From Paramacrobiotus richtersi (lineage: Eukaryota; Tardigrada; Eutardigrada; Parachela; Macrobiotidae), in contig JAQGAU010000834.1 in the NCBI GenBank assembly GCA_034698045.1, positions 1 to 23,368 on the forward strand: a stretch of DNA of 23,368 nt. Reading direction: 5' to 3'. Positions 9,504 through 19,375 of the stretch are shown piece after piece. Under the pieces are notes generated by a model. It saw nothing but the letters and a program-made list of their open reading frames with translations. It had not been told where the DNA came from and made no database searches. The position numbers were made by a program, and so were the translations under genes. Positions within the stretch are counted from its first letter, which is position 1; every line of letters begins with the position of its first letter.

Positions 9504-10919
9504 TCAAAAGCGGAGAATAGTGTGGTTAGCTGCGGCGATTCCAGTGCTATTGCAGCAGAATGCCGTGCAGTTGAAAGACGATGGGGAATTGGCAGTTTTG
9601 TTGACCAAGTCCCGCACAACAAGCACATAGGTCAAGAATACCCCAACCATCTGCAGACGGAAATACTCACCAGACATGGACGCTTCAGCATAATTAAACG
9701 ACACAACGTACCGACAACGCCAGATTCCGATCGACATTGGAGAATTTTCCAACGTAATTACTAATGGCTTTTGCCGAAATCTTTGCAGGCGCAGCAGCAG
9801 ACTCGACCCCGCGCATTTGTTGCAAAGGTCATCATCTCCATGCACTTTGTTCTCAAGTGCGATGAAAAGCTGTTCAATCTGAAAAACTGGTTGCAGTTTT
9901 CAGTACGAATAACACTTAATCCTCAATGATACATACTGCAGAAGAGTACCAAACCGACATAATAATCGGGAAGGCAACCAAAGCCGAGGCGTACCATAGA
10001 AAAATGATGATAGGAAATAAAGGAACTAACGTCAGTCCCTTGTTTGTTAGAGATATGTTATCAAACGAGGACGACACAGACAAGATTATCAGGAGCATGG
10101 TTAAGAAGTGCAGCATCAGCGTAGTCGAAAAACATTCCTCGAGTCCTTTTGCCGTTTTCTCGACGTTCGAGATAACAGAATGGGCGACTGCAGGAAGTTG
10201 GGCTTTGGTCTTGCAGTTTGCTACGGATTCGCAGCTGAAATATTTGAATAGCGTATCAAACAGGCACCTGTGGTAAAACAAGACAGAACAGAAAACAGTA
10301 ATTATTAGCTGCTCGGTCCATATTATGACACTCTCGAACAGTAACAGCACAGTCTCGACAAGCCACAACGAAGTTTTTCCCGGAAATGGATAGAGATCGA
10401 CTTCGACCAGTATATGCGGGTTAGTGTAAACCCACTCTATTTCGTGAACGATGAAAAACAGCAGAATTAAAATTGTACCAATCCAGACGCACATTCGTTC
10501 CAAGCGCAGCCACTTTTTCTTCACCGTTTTAACTGTCTGCTCACTAGTCAGCTGCTTCACAAGAATCTCCAAATCGCAATGAGAAGGGTTCAGTTTATCA
10601 AACTTGCCGGAAGTGCTGTAAAAGTGTAGTACTATAATCAAAGACAATGCGACTTTTCCGACCAGCTGAAAGTTTACAAAGAACTGGTTGCTGCTCCAAC
10701 CGGAAAGAATAAAATCGTGAATCCAGTCAGCCACTTCGCGAAAGACTGCCAAAAGGATGGCTGATAGGTACAGAACCCTGAGCAAAAGGTTCCAACAAAG
10801 TACCAGGTCACTTTTTCGCACTTAGGGACGTTGCTGCATGGTTTGCGAATAGTAAATCGCTGTAATAATTCGAACGCAAGTCCGAATTCGCAGACGGAAG
10901 TCTTTTTAACAGGGGACAT
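9504..10919 (-). pseudogene. GR-family chemoreceptor D, pseudogene (two frameshifts)
   Basis: Exon 1 9937-10919 (ATG at 10919), exon 2 9712-9878, exon 3 9504-9650 (48 codons, TGA); introns 58 and 61 bp with normal GT-AG ends. Exon 1 is 983 bp, five more than the 978 bp of C and E. The extra bases lie near 10785-10797, after W-Y-F-V-G in TM1, and shift the frame; the remaining frame has no in-frame ATG of its own. Exon 2 is 167 bp, one less than the usual 168. The missing base is near 9751-9753, between L-V-I-T and the G-K-F codons, so N-V-D-R-N and TM7 are read out of frame. Exon 3 is intact (M-V-G-V-F-L-T-Y, with N-C-T, N-S-T and N-H-T sequons). Apart from these two indels it is as well preserved as its neighbours, so inactivation looks recent. 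Confidence 0.85.
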
Positions 10920-10936
10920 GTTTTCCAGCAAAAGAT

Positions 10937-11175
10937 CGATTTATATGTTTGTACCCAGAAAACGCGACAGTCTATCTGCACGAAGCAAGTGTCATCACAG
11001 TTGTTATAATTCTTTCCAGGGAATCATGCTGGAATGATGCGGAAAATCAGCCGAATCAGCCTCAGTGCGTATGGGGTTTGTTTAAATTACGTCCATTTGG
11101 GAACTGAGAGAGTGTTGCAAAACATCCCTTCTCGCGAGGCTGTCGCTGTTCTCGCTTGCGCAGCGCTTCTGTGGG
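10937..11175 (-). promoter_or_regulatory. Conserved upstream block of D (shared with B and E)
   Basis: Collinear with the B and E blocks: a cagttgttataattcttt stretch, gtgcgtatggggtttgttta, tccatttgggaactgagagag, and tctcgcgaggctgtcgctgttctcgcttgcgcagcg. On the gene strand a CATATAAAT word lies 20 bp before the ATG in both D and E. That spacing is too short for a classical TATA box unless the start lies elsewhere. Confidence 0.45.
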
Positions 11176-11319
11176 ATATTAACATCAATTTAGTAATGTC
11201 TGGTCGCCTGGCAGGGCCTTCACATTTGCATGGAATCGAAATACGGAATCGGGATGCATTTCTCGAAGCGGAGTGAAAAAGAAAAGAGAGAAAATTTCGA
11301 GAGTGTTGTTTGTTCGTAA

Positions 11320-11860
11320 TTACTGCAGATATAACACAGCAACGTTTACAGTAATGTCCAGCGGGATATTGAGAAGTCATTGTACACGCTCAATTTGGCT
11401 AGATCATCGGTATTTCCGTTTGCACAGCGCGTCTCTGGGTTATGAAATACGGGTCTCATAGCGGCTGTCTTGGGAGGACATAAGAGGATCAAACGCTTGT
11501 TGATACAGAGGCCAGTAATGCGTATTAGCGTGCTGTTAAACTTGAGTTGCTTTTTCACGAAACAATAATAAAAGACAAAATTTACTGATACACTCTTTTG
11601 CTAGTACCAAACATAGTTTCCAAATGCTTCGGTTGCATCACATTGTTTTATTCTAGTAAAAGTGCACCCCGACCAACGTGCTAACCAATGAATTCGCTGA
11701 GCCCTACAAATAACAGCACGGTTGTCGCCTGTTATTGTTAATCGACCGTTTGAACTGTTACAAAACCTGAACCTTATTAAATAAGCAAAACATGAAAAAT
11801 AGCAAAGCATGTACTTTAGCATAAATAGTGCTCACTGTAATTACAACAGCGAAGCTTCCG
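11320..11860. repeat. Duplicated intergenic segment, copy 2 (C-type flank upstream of D)
   Basis: Partner of 7795-8590. It holds a second, C-type version of the upstream block (about 11395-11435) although no receptor exon follows it. D therefore has its own proximal block and then this orphan one. A receptor copy may have been lost between them. Confidence 0.65.
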
Positions 11861-12182
11861 CGAAAACCAGAACGAACGAATGCGAACAAATAAGGCATCA
11901 CTGTTTACAAGTTTATTGCTTCGGACTGACTTTTTGTACAGCTAGGACAGCAGTGCGCACAGAGTTAATAAAACACGAAGAACAAGATGACTTAATTGCC
12001 AAGACCGGAAGGAAACGAGGAACACACATTTGTGCACATTTAAAAGCATTGAAAATAAAAACAGGGAGGTTTCTACCGCTTCGAAGATACATCAATATGG
12101 ACTGTATGGATGTGGACACAACTGGACTGGCTGTTTGGACTCAGTTTTGACTACTTCAAAAAGAAGTAGACCGTTTGCCCAT
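11861..12182. other. Intergenic on the 3' side of E
   Basis: No gene is visible. A minus-strand AATAAA (11912-11917) lies about 266 bp past the E stop codon and is a possible but distant polyadenylation signal. Confidence 0.35.
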
Positions 12183-13598
12183 TCAAAAGTGAAGATCAGT
12201 GTGGTTAGCCGCGTTGACTCCAGTAATATTCCAGCAGAGGCCAGCACACTCCGAAGCCGTTGGTGCATCGGCCGTTTTGTTGACCAAATCCCGCACAACG
12301 AGCACATATGTCAGAAATACCCCGACCATCTGCAGATGAAAACACATTCACAAACCTGCAAAATTCAGCGTACGCAAAATTTAGCGGATACCGATAGCGC
12401 CAGAGTTCGATCAACATTAGAAAACTTCCCAGCGGTGAGGACTAGCGGCTTTTGGCGAAATCGTTGCAAGCGCAGCAGCAGATTCGTCCCCGCGGACTTT
12501 TCGCAAAGGTCGCGATCTCCATGTACTTTGTTCTCAGCTGCGGTAAAAAGCCGCTCGATCTAAAAAAATGATTGCATCCTAAATAAGGACAACAGCTAAA
12601 CCTTCGTGAGACATACTTACAGCGGAAGCGTGCTGAACCGACATAATAATCGGGAAGGCAACCAAAGCCGAGGAGTACCATAAAATAATGACAACAGGAA
12701 ACAGAGGAGCTGATGTCAATCCTTTCTCAGTTAGAGATTTGTTGTCGAACCCAGATGAAATAGATAAGATTATCAGGAGCATAGTTAAGAAATGTAGCAG
12801 CAGAGTAGTTGCAAAGCAGCTCTCGAGCTCTTTGGCTGTTTTTTCAACGTTGGAGATAATAGAATGAGCGACTGAATGAAGTCGGACTTTGTGCCCGGAT
12901 TTTGTAACCGTATCGCCGCGAAGATATGCGAGCAGTGTTTCGAATAGGCATTTGTGGTAAAACACGGTAAAACAGAAAAACGTCATAATCAATTGCTCAG
13001 TCCAAATAACAACCCCCTCGAACAATAGCAGCACAGTCTCGACAATCCAAAACGAAACGTATCCCGGAACTGGATAAAAATCTACTTCGATCAGTATGTG
13101 CGGTGCACCGTAAACCCATTCCACCTCATGAACGACGAAAAACAGCAGAAATAAAACCGTACCAATCAAAACGCACATTCGTTCGAAACGCAGCCACTTT
13201 TTTCGCACTCTATTAACGGACTGCTCACCAGTTAATTCCGCCACTAGAATTTCCAGTTCGCGCTGAACAATGTCGAATTTCTTAAACTTACCGGAAGTGC
13301 TGTAAAAGTGCAGTGTTATAATCAGAGAGAATGAGACTTTTCCTAGCAGTTTGAAGTCTGTAAAAAACTTGTTGGTGCTGTAGCCGGAAAGGATAAGATC
13401 GCGAATCAAGTCGGCGGCTTCGCGAGCGACGGACAAAAGGATGGCCGCTAGGTAAACCAACTTGAGAAACCCAACAAAGTACCAAGACAGCTTTTCCAAC
13501 TTCGGCACGTTGCTTGGTGGTTTACGGATAGCAAATCGCTGCAGTAATTTATACGCGAGCCCGAATTCGCAGTCGAAAGACTCTTTCACACAAGACAT
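12183..13598 (-). CDS. GR-family chemoreceptor E, 430 aa, intact frame, weak intron-2 donor
   Basis: Exon 1 12621-13598 (326 codons; the ATG at 13598 is used because the in-frame codon at 13607 is TTG), ending GCT before GTAAGT. Exon 2 12392-12559 (56 codons). Exon 3 12183-12329 (48 codons, TGA). Hydrophobic segments lie near residues 40-58, 84-101, 142-163, 182-215, 263-284, 297-321 and 377-394. Family topology would put the N-terminus inside and the C-terminus outside. D-N-K-S at about 285-288 is in the predicted TM5-TM6 extracellular loop. Motifs include R-Q-K-P-L, N-V-D-R-T and T-Y-V-L-V-V-R-D. The tail has a cysteine pair around W-N-I-T and an N-H-T sequon. The intron-2 donor is GTATCC where most other intact copies have GTACGT, so splicing may be less efficient. 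Otherwise intact and a good reference copy for the array. Confidence 0.85.
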
Positions 13599-13617
13599 GT
13601 TTTCCAACGAAAGAATG

Positions 13618-13835
13618 ATTTATATGTACTCCACAGAAAGCAACAGTCTAACTGCATGAATCTAGTGTTATCCCAGCTGTTGTAATTCTTTTACAGGGGA
13701 ATCATGGTGGAGTGATGCGCAAAATTAACCCCATGTATGGGGTTTGTTTGAGTTATATCCACTTGGGAAGTGAGGTAGAATAGAAAAACTCCCATGCTGG
13801 CGAGGCAGTCGCTATTTTCGCTGGCGCAGCGTTTC
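13618..13835 (-). promoter_or_regulatory. Conserved upstream block of E (shared with B and D)
   Basis: Same order of landmarks as at B and D: ccagctgttgtaattctttta, atgtatggggtttgttt, tccacttgggaag, ggcgaggcagtcgctattttcgctggcgcagcg. A CATATAAAT word on the gene strand lies 20 bp before the ATG, as in D. The function is inferred from position and conservation. Confidence 0.45.
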
Positions 13836-14638
13836 CTTGTGATCCGAAACTGGATTAAATACGGTGTCGCTGCTCTGGAATACAGGGCTAGGATGCTGTT
13901 GATCTAGCAATTTACATAGCGTATGATACCATGCAGTATTGAATTTAATACTCATGGTATTTGTGGAATGGTTATACCTTATTGTTAGCGGTGAACTTAC
14001 TGTAACCCGCCGAGTAAATGCAACTGACTGTTAGCAATGACGTTACTAAGCAAGGTATCCTTACGGATTTGGTACAAAAAATGGTCTTCTAAACGGTTTT
14101 ACTTGTCCAAATCCACACCCACGGTAACAAGTAGTACGGCTCCAGTAAATTGTTAACGCTCTAACGCAGTTTCCACCGTACTACAGTAATCAGTTCATGA
14201 AGCAAACTATTACTTAAATTTACAATTAGCGTCAGTATAGGTGTTTTTGTTGAGGTAGCCTTTTATAAAATACAAGAGCATCACCTCGAGAATTTCTTTA
14301 TGAAGGTGAGTTGATAAAAATCACCGTAAAAGGTTGGCCAAAGTATGCAGATTTCGTGCAGCTCATACAGTCATTGTGGTCGTTTGTGTCAGATTGGAAT
14401 CCCAGAAGACGCTAGCAACTTAACGAAACCCAGAAAAGGTCACCGCAGCTAGCATTCATTACACATTGAAGCAGAAGAGTTAGTAGCGAACCACAAAAGC
14501 TGTTAAAAGTCAGGAAATCTGTTAAAGATTCGTTACGAAATATCACAAAGTGGTTTATTCAGAAACGTGTGATCATGCGGTGCAGTGCACTAGTACCGTT
14601 CGAACGTTATGCTAAATTTCGTGCTTACAAGTTAGTGT
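13836..14638. other. Intergenic on the 3' side of F, duplicated on the 3' side of G
   Basis: No gene is visible. Two stretches match DNA beyond G: 13940-14080 resembles 16835-16955 (shared gtggaatg.t.at.cctta and cttactgtaa words), and 14310-14450 resembles 17165-17405 (shared aggttggcc.aagtat, agattt.gt and cttaacgaaacccag words). This supports one tandem duplication covering F and its 3' flank. Confidence 0.55.
14554..14559 (-). terminator. Candidate polyadenylation signal of F
   Basis: AATAAA on the minus strand about 80 bp past the F stop codon, a usual distance for a cleavage signal in a short 3' UTR. Confidence 0.35.
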
Positions 14639-16068
14639 TCAGTATAACTCGAGCGTCCGGTTACGTGCGGCGGCTGCAGTAACATTCCAGCAGGATTTGC
14701 TACAATTGCAGACCGATGTGTCATCAGCAGGTTTGTTAACGAAATCACGCACAACGAACACATAGGTTAGAAATATGCCGAGCATCTGAAAAATTAACGC
14801 AGTTTTGAGATGTTCTTGCTTTACAGTAGTCAGTTCCGAAATCAGTACGTACCGATAGCGCCAGGCTCCGATCAACGTTGCAGAACTTGCCGATGGTGAT
14901 TGCTAACGGTTTTTGCTTAAACCCTTGTAAGCGGAAAAGTAGCTTCATCCCCGCGGGTTCTTCACAGAGGAAATCCGTCGTATATGCTCTTTCTTCCATT
15001 GCTTTGAAGAGCCTTTCGATCTGAAATGAGTGGGATAAGAAATAAGAGTTGAAATTGAATGAAAGTTGTGATTCATACTGCAGAGGAGAAGTGGACGGAA
15101 ACAGCAATGGGAACCGCGACCAGAGCTAAGCTGTACCATATAATCATGACGGCTGGAAATAAAGGAGCATACATCAGTCCTCTCTCAGTTAGGGATTTGT
15201 TGTCGAAAGAGGATGAGAAAGATAAGATTGTCAAAAGCATGGTCATAAAGTGAAGCAGCAAGGTAGTGGAGAAGCAGTTCTCTAGACTTTTGACGAGTCT
15301 TTCGACGTGCGAGATGATGGAATGAGAAACTGCCAGAAAACGGCTGTTTTGCCCATCTTTTGAATGCGAAAATGCTTCGGTTTTCATTTGCTGGATCAGT
15401 GCGTCGAAAAGACGTTTCTCGTATAAGAAGGCAAAACAAACAACGGAAACTATCAGCTGCTCTATCCATACAACGATACCCTGGAATAATAGTAGCAATG
15501 TTTCAACAAGGTAAAACGAGGTCTTTCCCGCGAATGGAAAATAATCGATGCCGCTCAGTATATGCGGCTCCTGATATACCCATTCTGACTCGTGAATAAC
15601 GAAAAACAGGAGAAATAATACGGTACCAAGCATAAGGATGATTCGCTCAACCCACAGCGAATACTGTCGAATTGCGTTAACTGATGATTTTTTATCAAGG
15701 AGAAGATCCGCAACAAGGATTTCCAATTTGCGCTGAGCAGTTCTACACTTCTCAAATTTACTGGATGTAAGGTAAAAGTGCAATACGGTGATTAAGCAGA
15801 AGATTACCTTTCCAGACCATTTAAAATATGTGAAAAATGCTGTAGTGTTCCAACCGGAAATTGTACTCACGTGGAGCAAACCAGCAAATTCGCGAGAAAT
15901 AGCAAGAATGATAGTCACTAGGTACAACAGTTCGAACATGTAAATAAAGTACTGAAACAGTTTTTTCCACTTTGGTAAACTGCTTGATGGTTTGTTAAAA
16001 GCTAGTAGCTGCAACAAGTCGAGCGCGAATCCAAATTCACAGATAGATGGATCTTTTATACGAGGCAT
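14639..16068 (-). CDS. GR-family chemoreceptor F, intact, 434 aa
   Basis: Exon 1 15079-16068 (330 codons; ATG at 16068, protein starting M-P-R-I-K-D-P), ending GCA before GTATGA. Exon 2 14853-15020 (56 codons, TCG before GTACGT). Exon 3 14639-14785 (48 codons, TGA). Introns are 58 and 67 bp. Six hydrophobic segments in exon 1 plus TM7 across exons 2-3 give the GR layout. D-N-K-S lies in the TM5-TM6 loop; K-Q-K-P-L, N-V-D-R-S and T-Y-V-F-V-V-R-D mark the C-terminal region. The tail has N-C-S, N-V-T and N-R-T sequons and several cysteines. The second intracellular loop is about four residues longer than in C and E (an F-S-H-S-K insertion shared with G). F and G are the closest pair in the window and share flanking DNA. 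Confidence 0.9.
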
Positions 16069-16390
16069 ACTTCTAACCGAAAATCTTATATGGGTTTAAA
16101 AAGTACATAGTAAAAGCTGTACAAAGAAAGCTTCAGCGCAGTCGCTACGGATGGATTCTCCTTATTTCTGCAGTAAAGAACAGAACGAGAATCCGCAAAC
16201 ATTGACACGCTGCCGGTTAAAACCGTTATTACCATTAGTGCAGCAGTGCAAAATGTAAAGGTTACTTCCAGCTGGGAATCGAGTGTGCCATGGGTATCAT
16301 CGGTATATTCGAAGGTTGACATAAGGTTGATTCGTTCGAAGATGGCTTTACCCACAGTCCCAGTGGCACTGTGGCACACAACAGAACCAG
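16069..16390 (-). promoter_or_regulatory. Upstream flank of F, duplicated upstream of G
   Basis: Matches 19024-19375 through shared words: agatgggttta-like start, cagcgcag.cgct, cctatttctg-like, gaatccgcaaacattga, ggttaaaaccgtt, tagtgcag, ccagctgggaatcg.g.gtgc and cccagtggcac. It is unrelated to the B/D/E block, so F and G probably have a different promoter class. Open frames here have no similarity to receptors. Confidence 0.45.
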
Positions 16391-16584
16391 AGGTTTAGTG
16401 AGTTGGAAATTCAGTATTAGTGCGTATCGTGCACTTTTGACTGTACCGACATTAAGGATAGATTCCAACAATCACAAGGCGAACCTCGTACATTTCGTAA
16501 AGTTAACTAATCGTACATCAAAGCTTGATTTAAGTGTCCGAAACAACGATTTTTCTCTCGTATCAAAAGCTAATTCGCAAAAAG

Positions 16585-16654
16585 TGCAACTACGCGGGAT
16601 CGAACCGCTGCGCTCTCGCTCTGTGGCCGAGCGTCATACGACTGAGCTAGCTGC
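16585..16654 (-). tRNA. tRNA-like sequence (probable tRNA pseudogene or tRNA-derived SINE head)
   Basis: On the minus strand the ends GCAGCTA and TAGTTGC can pair as a 7-bp acceptor stem with one G-T wobble. TAGCTCAGTCGT fits the polymerase III A box and GGTTCGATCC fits the B box exactly. CGCTC/GAGCG forms an anticodon stem around a 7-base loop GGCCACA, which would give anticodon CCA (tryptophan). The base before the anticodon is G instead of the near-universal U33, the D stem is poor and one T-stem pair is mismatched, so a working tRNA is unlikely. A TTTTT run follows a few bases after the 3' end, as a polymerase III terminator. No 3' SINE body is obvious. Confidence 0.55.
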
Positions 16655-16732
16655 ATTATTCACAAATAACTTAGAAAATCTTTATCGCTCTACGTCTAAA
16701 CGGCAACGCCGTGACACAACGAAAGATTAATT

Positions 16733-16800
16733 TATGTGTTTGTACCTAGAGAAAGCGACAGTCTACAGTAACTGCAGGAAGCAAGTGTCATCATATTGGT
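16733..16800 (-). promoter_or_regulatory. Orphan D/E-type receptor 5' flank with no exon
   Basis: The run tttatgtgtttgtacctagagaaagcgacagtcta...gaagcaagtgtcatcat closely matches the sequence directly upstream of the D start (10940-11000) and less closely that of E (13620-13670). No receptor exon is next to it: the sequence to its left is the 5' flank of F and the tRNA-like sequence. It marks a duplication junction. Confidence 0.65.
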
Positions 16801-17581
16801 TAATTAATCTAATACCGTGCAACTTTGAACTTACAATGTTAGTTCAATGTTAGTTACAATGTATTGGTGGAATGATCATGCCTTATGAACAGATGTATTC
16901 AATGCACTTACTGTAATATTGCTAAACAGTTCCATTAAGGATTTCGTATTGAAACCTTTTTCCCAATTTTGCGTGTTCATATCTAACAGTTAAAGAAAGC
17001 ACGGTTCCTGTAAGCTGTTTTCGTTTTAGCCATTTTCAGCAGTAGCTCACGTCCTGCAGCCAGCCCGATATCGAGACGGGTGACGACAAAGGGTCAGTAC
17101 TTTCCTGGTGAGGAAGTCTTCTACAGGTCCGTCACTCTTCAGAATTTGCTTTGCAAGTGAGCTGTTAAGAATCACCAAAAAGAGGTTGGCCGAAGTATAT
17201 AGATTTTGTAGGTGCATACTGTGGTAATTATCAGGTACTGTATGTATGTAGTATGTACGTGCGAATGGTATATTCGTGGTTGTGAGTACCGGTACTGCGT
17301 ATTCAAGTATGGACTGCATGCGCATTGACACAGTTTTCGGGGTTCTTCGTGCCATTCGGACGTCAACCCAAGAAAACGCTAACAGCTTAACGAAACCCAG
17401 AGAAGAATACCACAGTAAAGCAGAAAACCGTAAAATCCTAATATAGAAAATCTTCAAAAAGGTCGTGGCCAAATATCACAAAGCTCAGTTTCTTCAAACA
17501 TTTGTGACCATGCTCTGCAGCGTTCTTGTACATGTTTTAATATTCTGTGTACTAGAAATCAATAGTCTTCACTCGACCGGT
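16801..17581. other. Intergenic on the 3' side of G
   Basis: Duplicate of the F 3' flank as described for 13836-14638. A near-perfect 11-bp direct repeat (caatgttagtt twice) lies at about 16838-16860. A tgtatgtatgtagtatgtacgtgc low-complexity run lies near 17238. No gene is seen. Confidence 0.45.
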
Positions 17582-19023
17582 TCAGTAAAACTCAAGCGTT
17601 CGATTGTTCGCGGTGACCACTCGGGCATTCCAGCAGGGTACACTGCAATTGCCGACCGATGCGGCATCTGCAGGTTTATTGACGAAATCACGCACGACGA
17701 GCACATAGGTTAAAAATATGCCGAGCATCTGTAAATTAACGGAGCCACAAGAAGTTCACACTGTACGATAGTCAGTTCCGAAATCGGTACGTACCGATAA
17801 CGCCAGGCTCCGATCAACGTTGCAGAACTTGCCAAGAGTGACTGCTAAAGGTTCTTGCTTAAACCCTTGTAAGCGGAAAAGCAGCTTCATTCCGGCAATT
17901 TCTTCGCAAGCGAACTGGTCAGCATACACCCTGCTTTCCATTGTTTTAAAGAGTCTCTTGATCTGAAAATACAACTTGAAAGTTATTCGGGAGAGTCAAG
18001 AAACGAAAGAAGACAAGAACTCGCGATACATACTGCGGAGGAGAATCGCACGGAAACAACAATGGGAACCACGACCAAAGCTAATGTGTACCATAGAATC
18101 ATGATGGCGGGAAACAAAGAAGCATACTTTAGCCCTTTCTCGGTTAGAGATTTATTGTCCAAAGAGGATGAGAAGGATAAGATTATCAGAAGCATGGTTG
18201 TGAGGTGAAGAATCAAGGTAGTGGAAAAGCAATTGTCTAGACTTTTGACTAGTTTCTCGACGTGCGAGATGACAGAATGGGAAATGCCGTGAAAACGGTT
18301 ATTACAACTGTGTTTTGAATGCGAAAACGTTTCGCTTTTGATCTGCTGGATCAGTACGTCGATAAGACATTTCTCGTAGAATAAGACAAAACAGAAAACA
18401 GAAATAATCAGCTGCTCTATCCATACAACGATACTCTGAAATAATAATAGCAACGTTTCAACAAGGTAAAACGAAGTCTTTCCCGGGAATGGAAAATAAT
18501 CCACGCCGCTCAGCACAGTTGGATCATGATAAGCCCATTCTGACTCATGAATAACAAAAAATAAGAGAAATAATAATGCACCAACGATAAGGGCCAGCCG
18601 CTCAGAGCGCAGCGAATTATTTCGGATTGTGGTTACTGATGGCTCATGATCACGTGACATATCCGTAATAAGAATTTCCAGTTTCCGCTGAGCAGTACTG
18701 CATTTCCTAAATTCGCTAGATGTGCGGTAAAAGTGCAGGACAGTTAGTAAACACAACATGACTTTTCCGAACAATTTAAAATATGTGAAAAATTTTGTAA
18801 TGCTCCATCCAGAAAGTGTAAATTCGTGGAGTAAGTCAGCAGGTTCACGACAAACAGCAAGAATGATTAGCGTAAAGTACAGCAGTTTGAATAACCAGAT
18901 GAGGTAGTGAAAGAGTTTCTCCCACTTTGGTAAACTACTTAATGGTTTATTGATAGCTAATAGCTGCAACAACTTGAACGCGAATGCGAATTCATAATCG
19001 CAAGGTTTTTCCATGCGAGACAT
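17582..19023 (-). CDS. GR-family chemoreceptor G, intact, 434 aa
   Basis: Exon 1 18034-19023 (330 codons), ending GCA before GTATGT. Exon 2 17795-17962 (56 codons, TCG before GTACGT). Exon 3 17582-17728 (48 codons, TGA). Introns are 71 and 66 bp. The frame is open back to an ATG at 19071, but the ATG at 19023 (M-S-R-M-E-K) aligns with the F start and gives the same exon length. Motifs: D-N-K-S in the TM5-TM6 loop, K-Q-E-P-L, N-V-D-R-S, T-Y-V-L-V-V-R-D. In the tail N-C-S and N-R-T sequons remain, but the N-V-T of F has become N-A-R. The F-S-H-S-K insertion in the second intracellular loop is shared with F. It is the duplicate of F, with many substitutions but no lesion, so both copies look maintained. 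Confidence 0.9.
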
Positions 19024-19375
19024 CCTTTTAAACCGGAGATTTACAGATGGGTTTATAGTGATATGGTACAAAATGTAACGAAGCTACAGCGCAGCCGCTT
19101 AAATCTCTCAGGACAGATTCGGCCTATTTCTGTAATGATGCACAGAACGGGAATCCGCAAACATTGATACTTCATTGGTTAAAACCGTTTATTACGATTA
19201 GTGCAGTATTTGCGAATTCAAAAGTCACGTCCAGCTGGGAATCGGGCGTGCATAGGAGAAGGTTTAAATATTTGTGCGATCGTCGGTACTTCTGAACATG
19301 TGACGCAACATGTGATTCAAAGTTGGCTGTAACAGAACCCACTGTCCCAGTGGCACACCACAGGACCAGACGATG
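19024..19375 (-). promoter_or_regulatory. Upstream flank of G, duplicate of the F flank
   Basis: Partner of 16069-16390; the best matches are the gaatccgcaaacattgata, ggttaaaaccgtt and cagctgggaatcggg words. The farther half (about 19260-19330) differs from the F copy. Confidence 0.45.

Larger units (their letters stand above)
13618..19375. repeat. Tandem duplication of a unit of about 3 kb (E flank + F, orphan flank + G)
   Basis: Unit 1 runs from the E 5' flank (about 13618) to about 16732, and unit 2 from about 16733 to about 19375. Both contain, in the same order: a D/E-type 5' flank, matching intergenic words, exons 3-2-1 of F or G, and the F/G-type upstream flank. Divergence is clear in intergenic DNA and lower in exons, so the duplication is not brand new. 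The right end of unit 2 is approximate. Confidence 0.6.

Noticed and set aside
10939-10945. TATAAAT on the gene strand upstream of D (and E) as a TATA box
   Set aside because: It is only 20 bp before the ATG, so transcription would start within or after the start codon. I kept it only as part of the conserved flank.
16585-16654. Functional tRNA-Trp(CCA)
   Set aside because: G in place of U33, a weak D stem and a T-stem mismatch make a working tRNA unlikely; listed as tRNA-like only.
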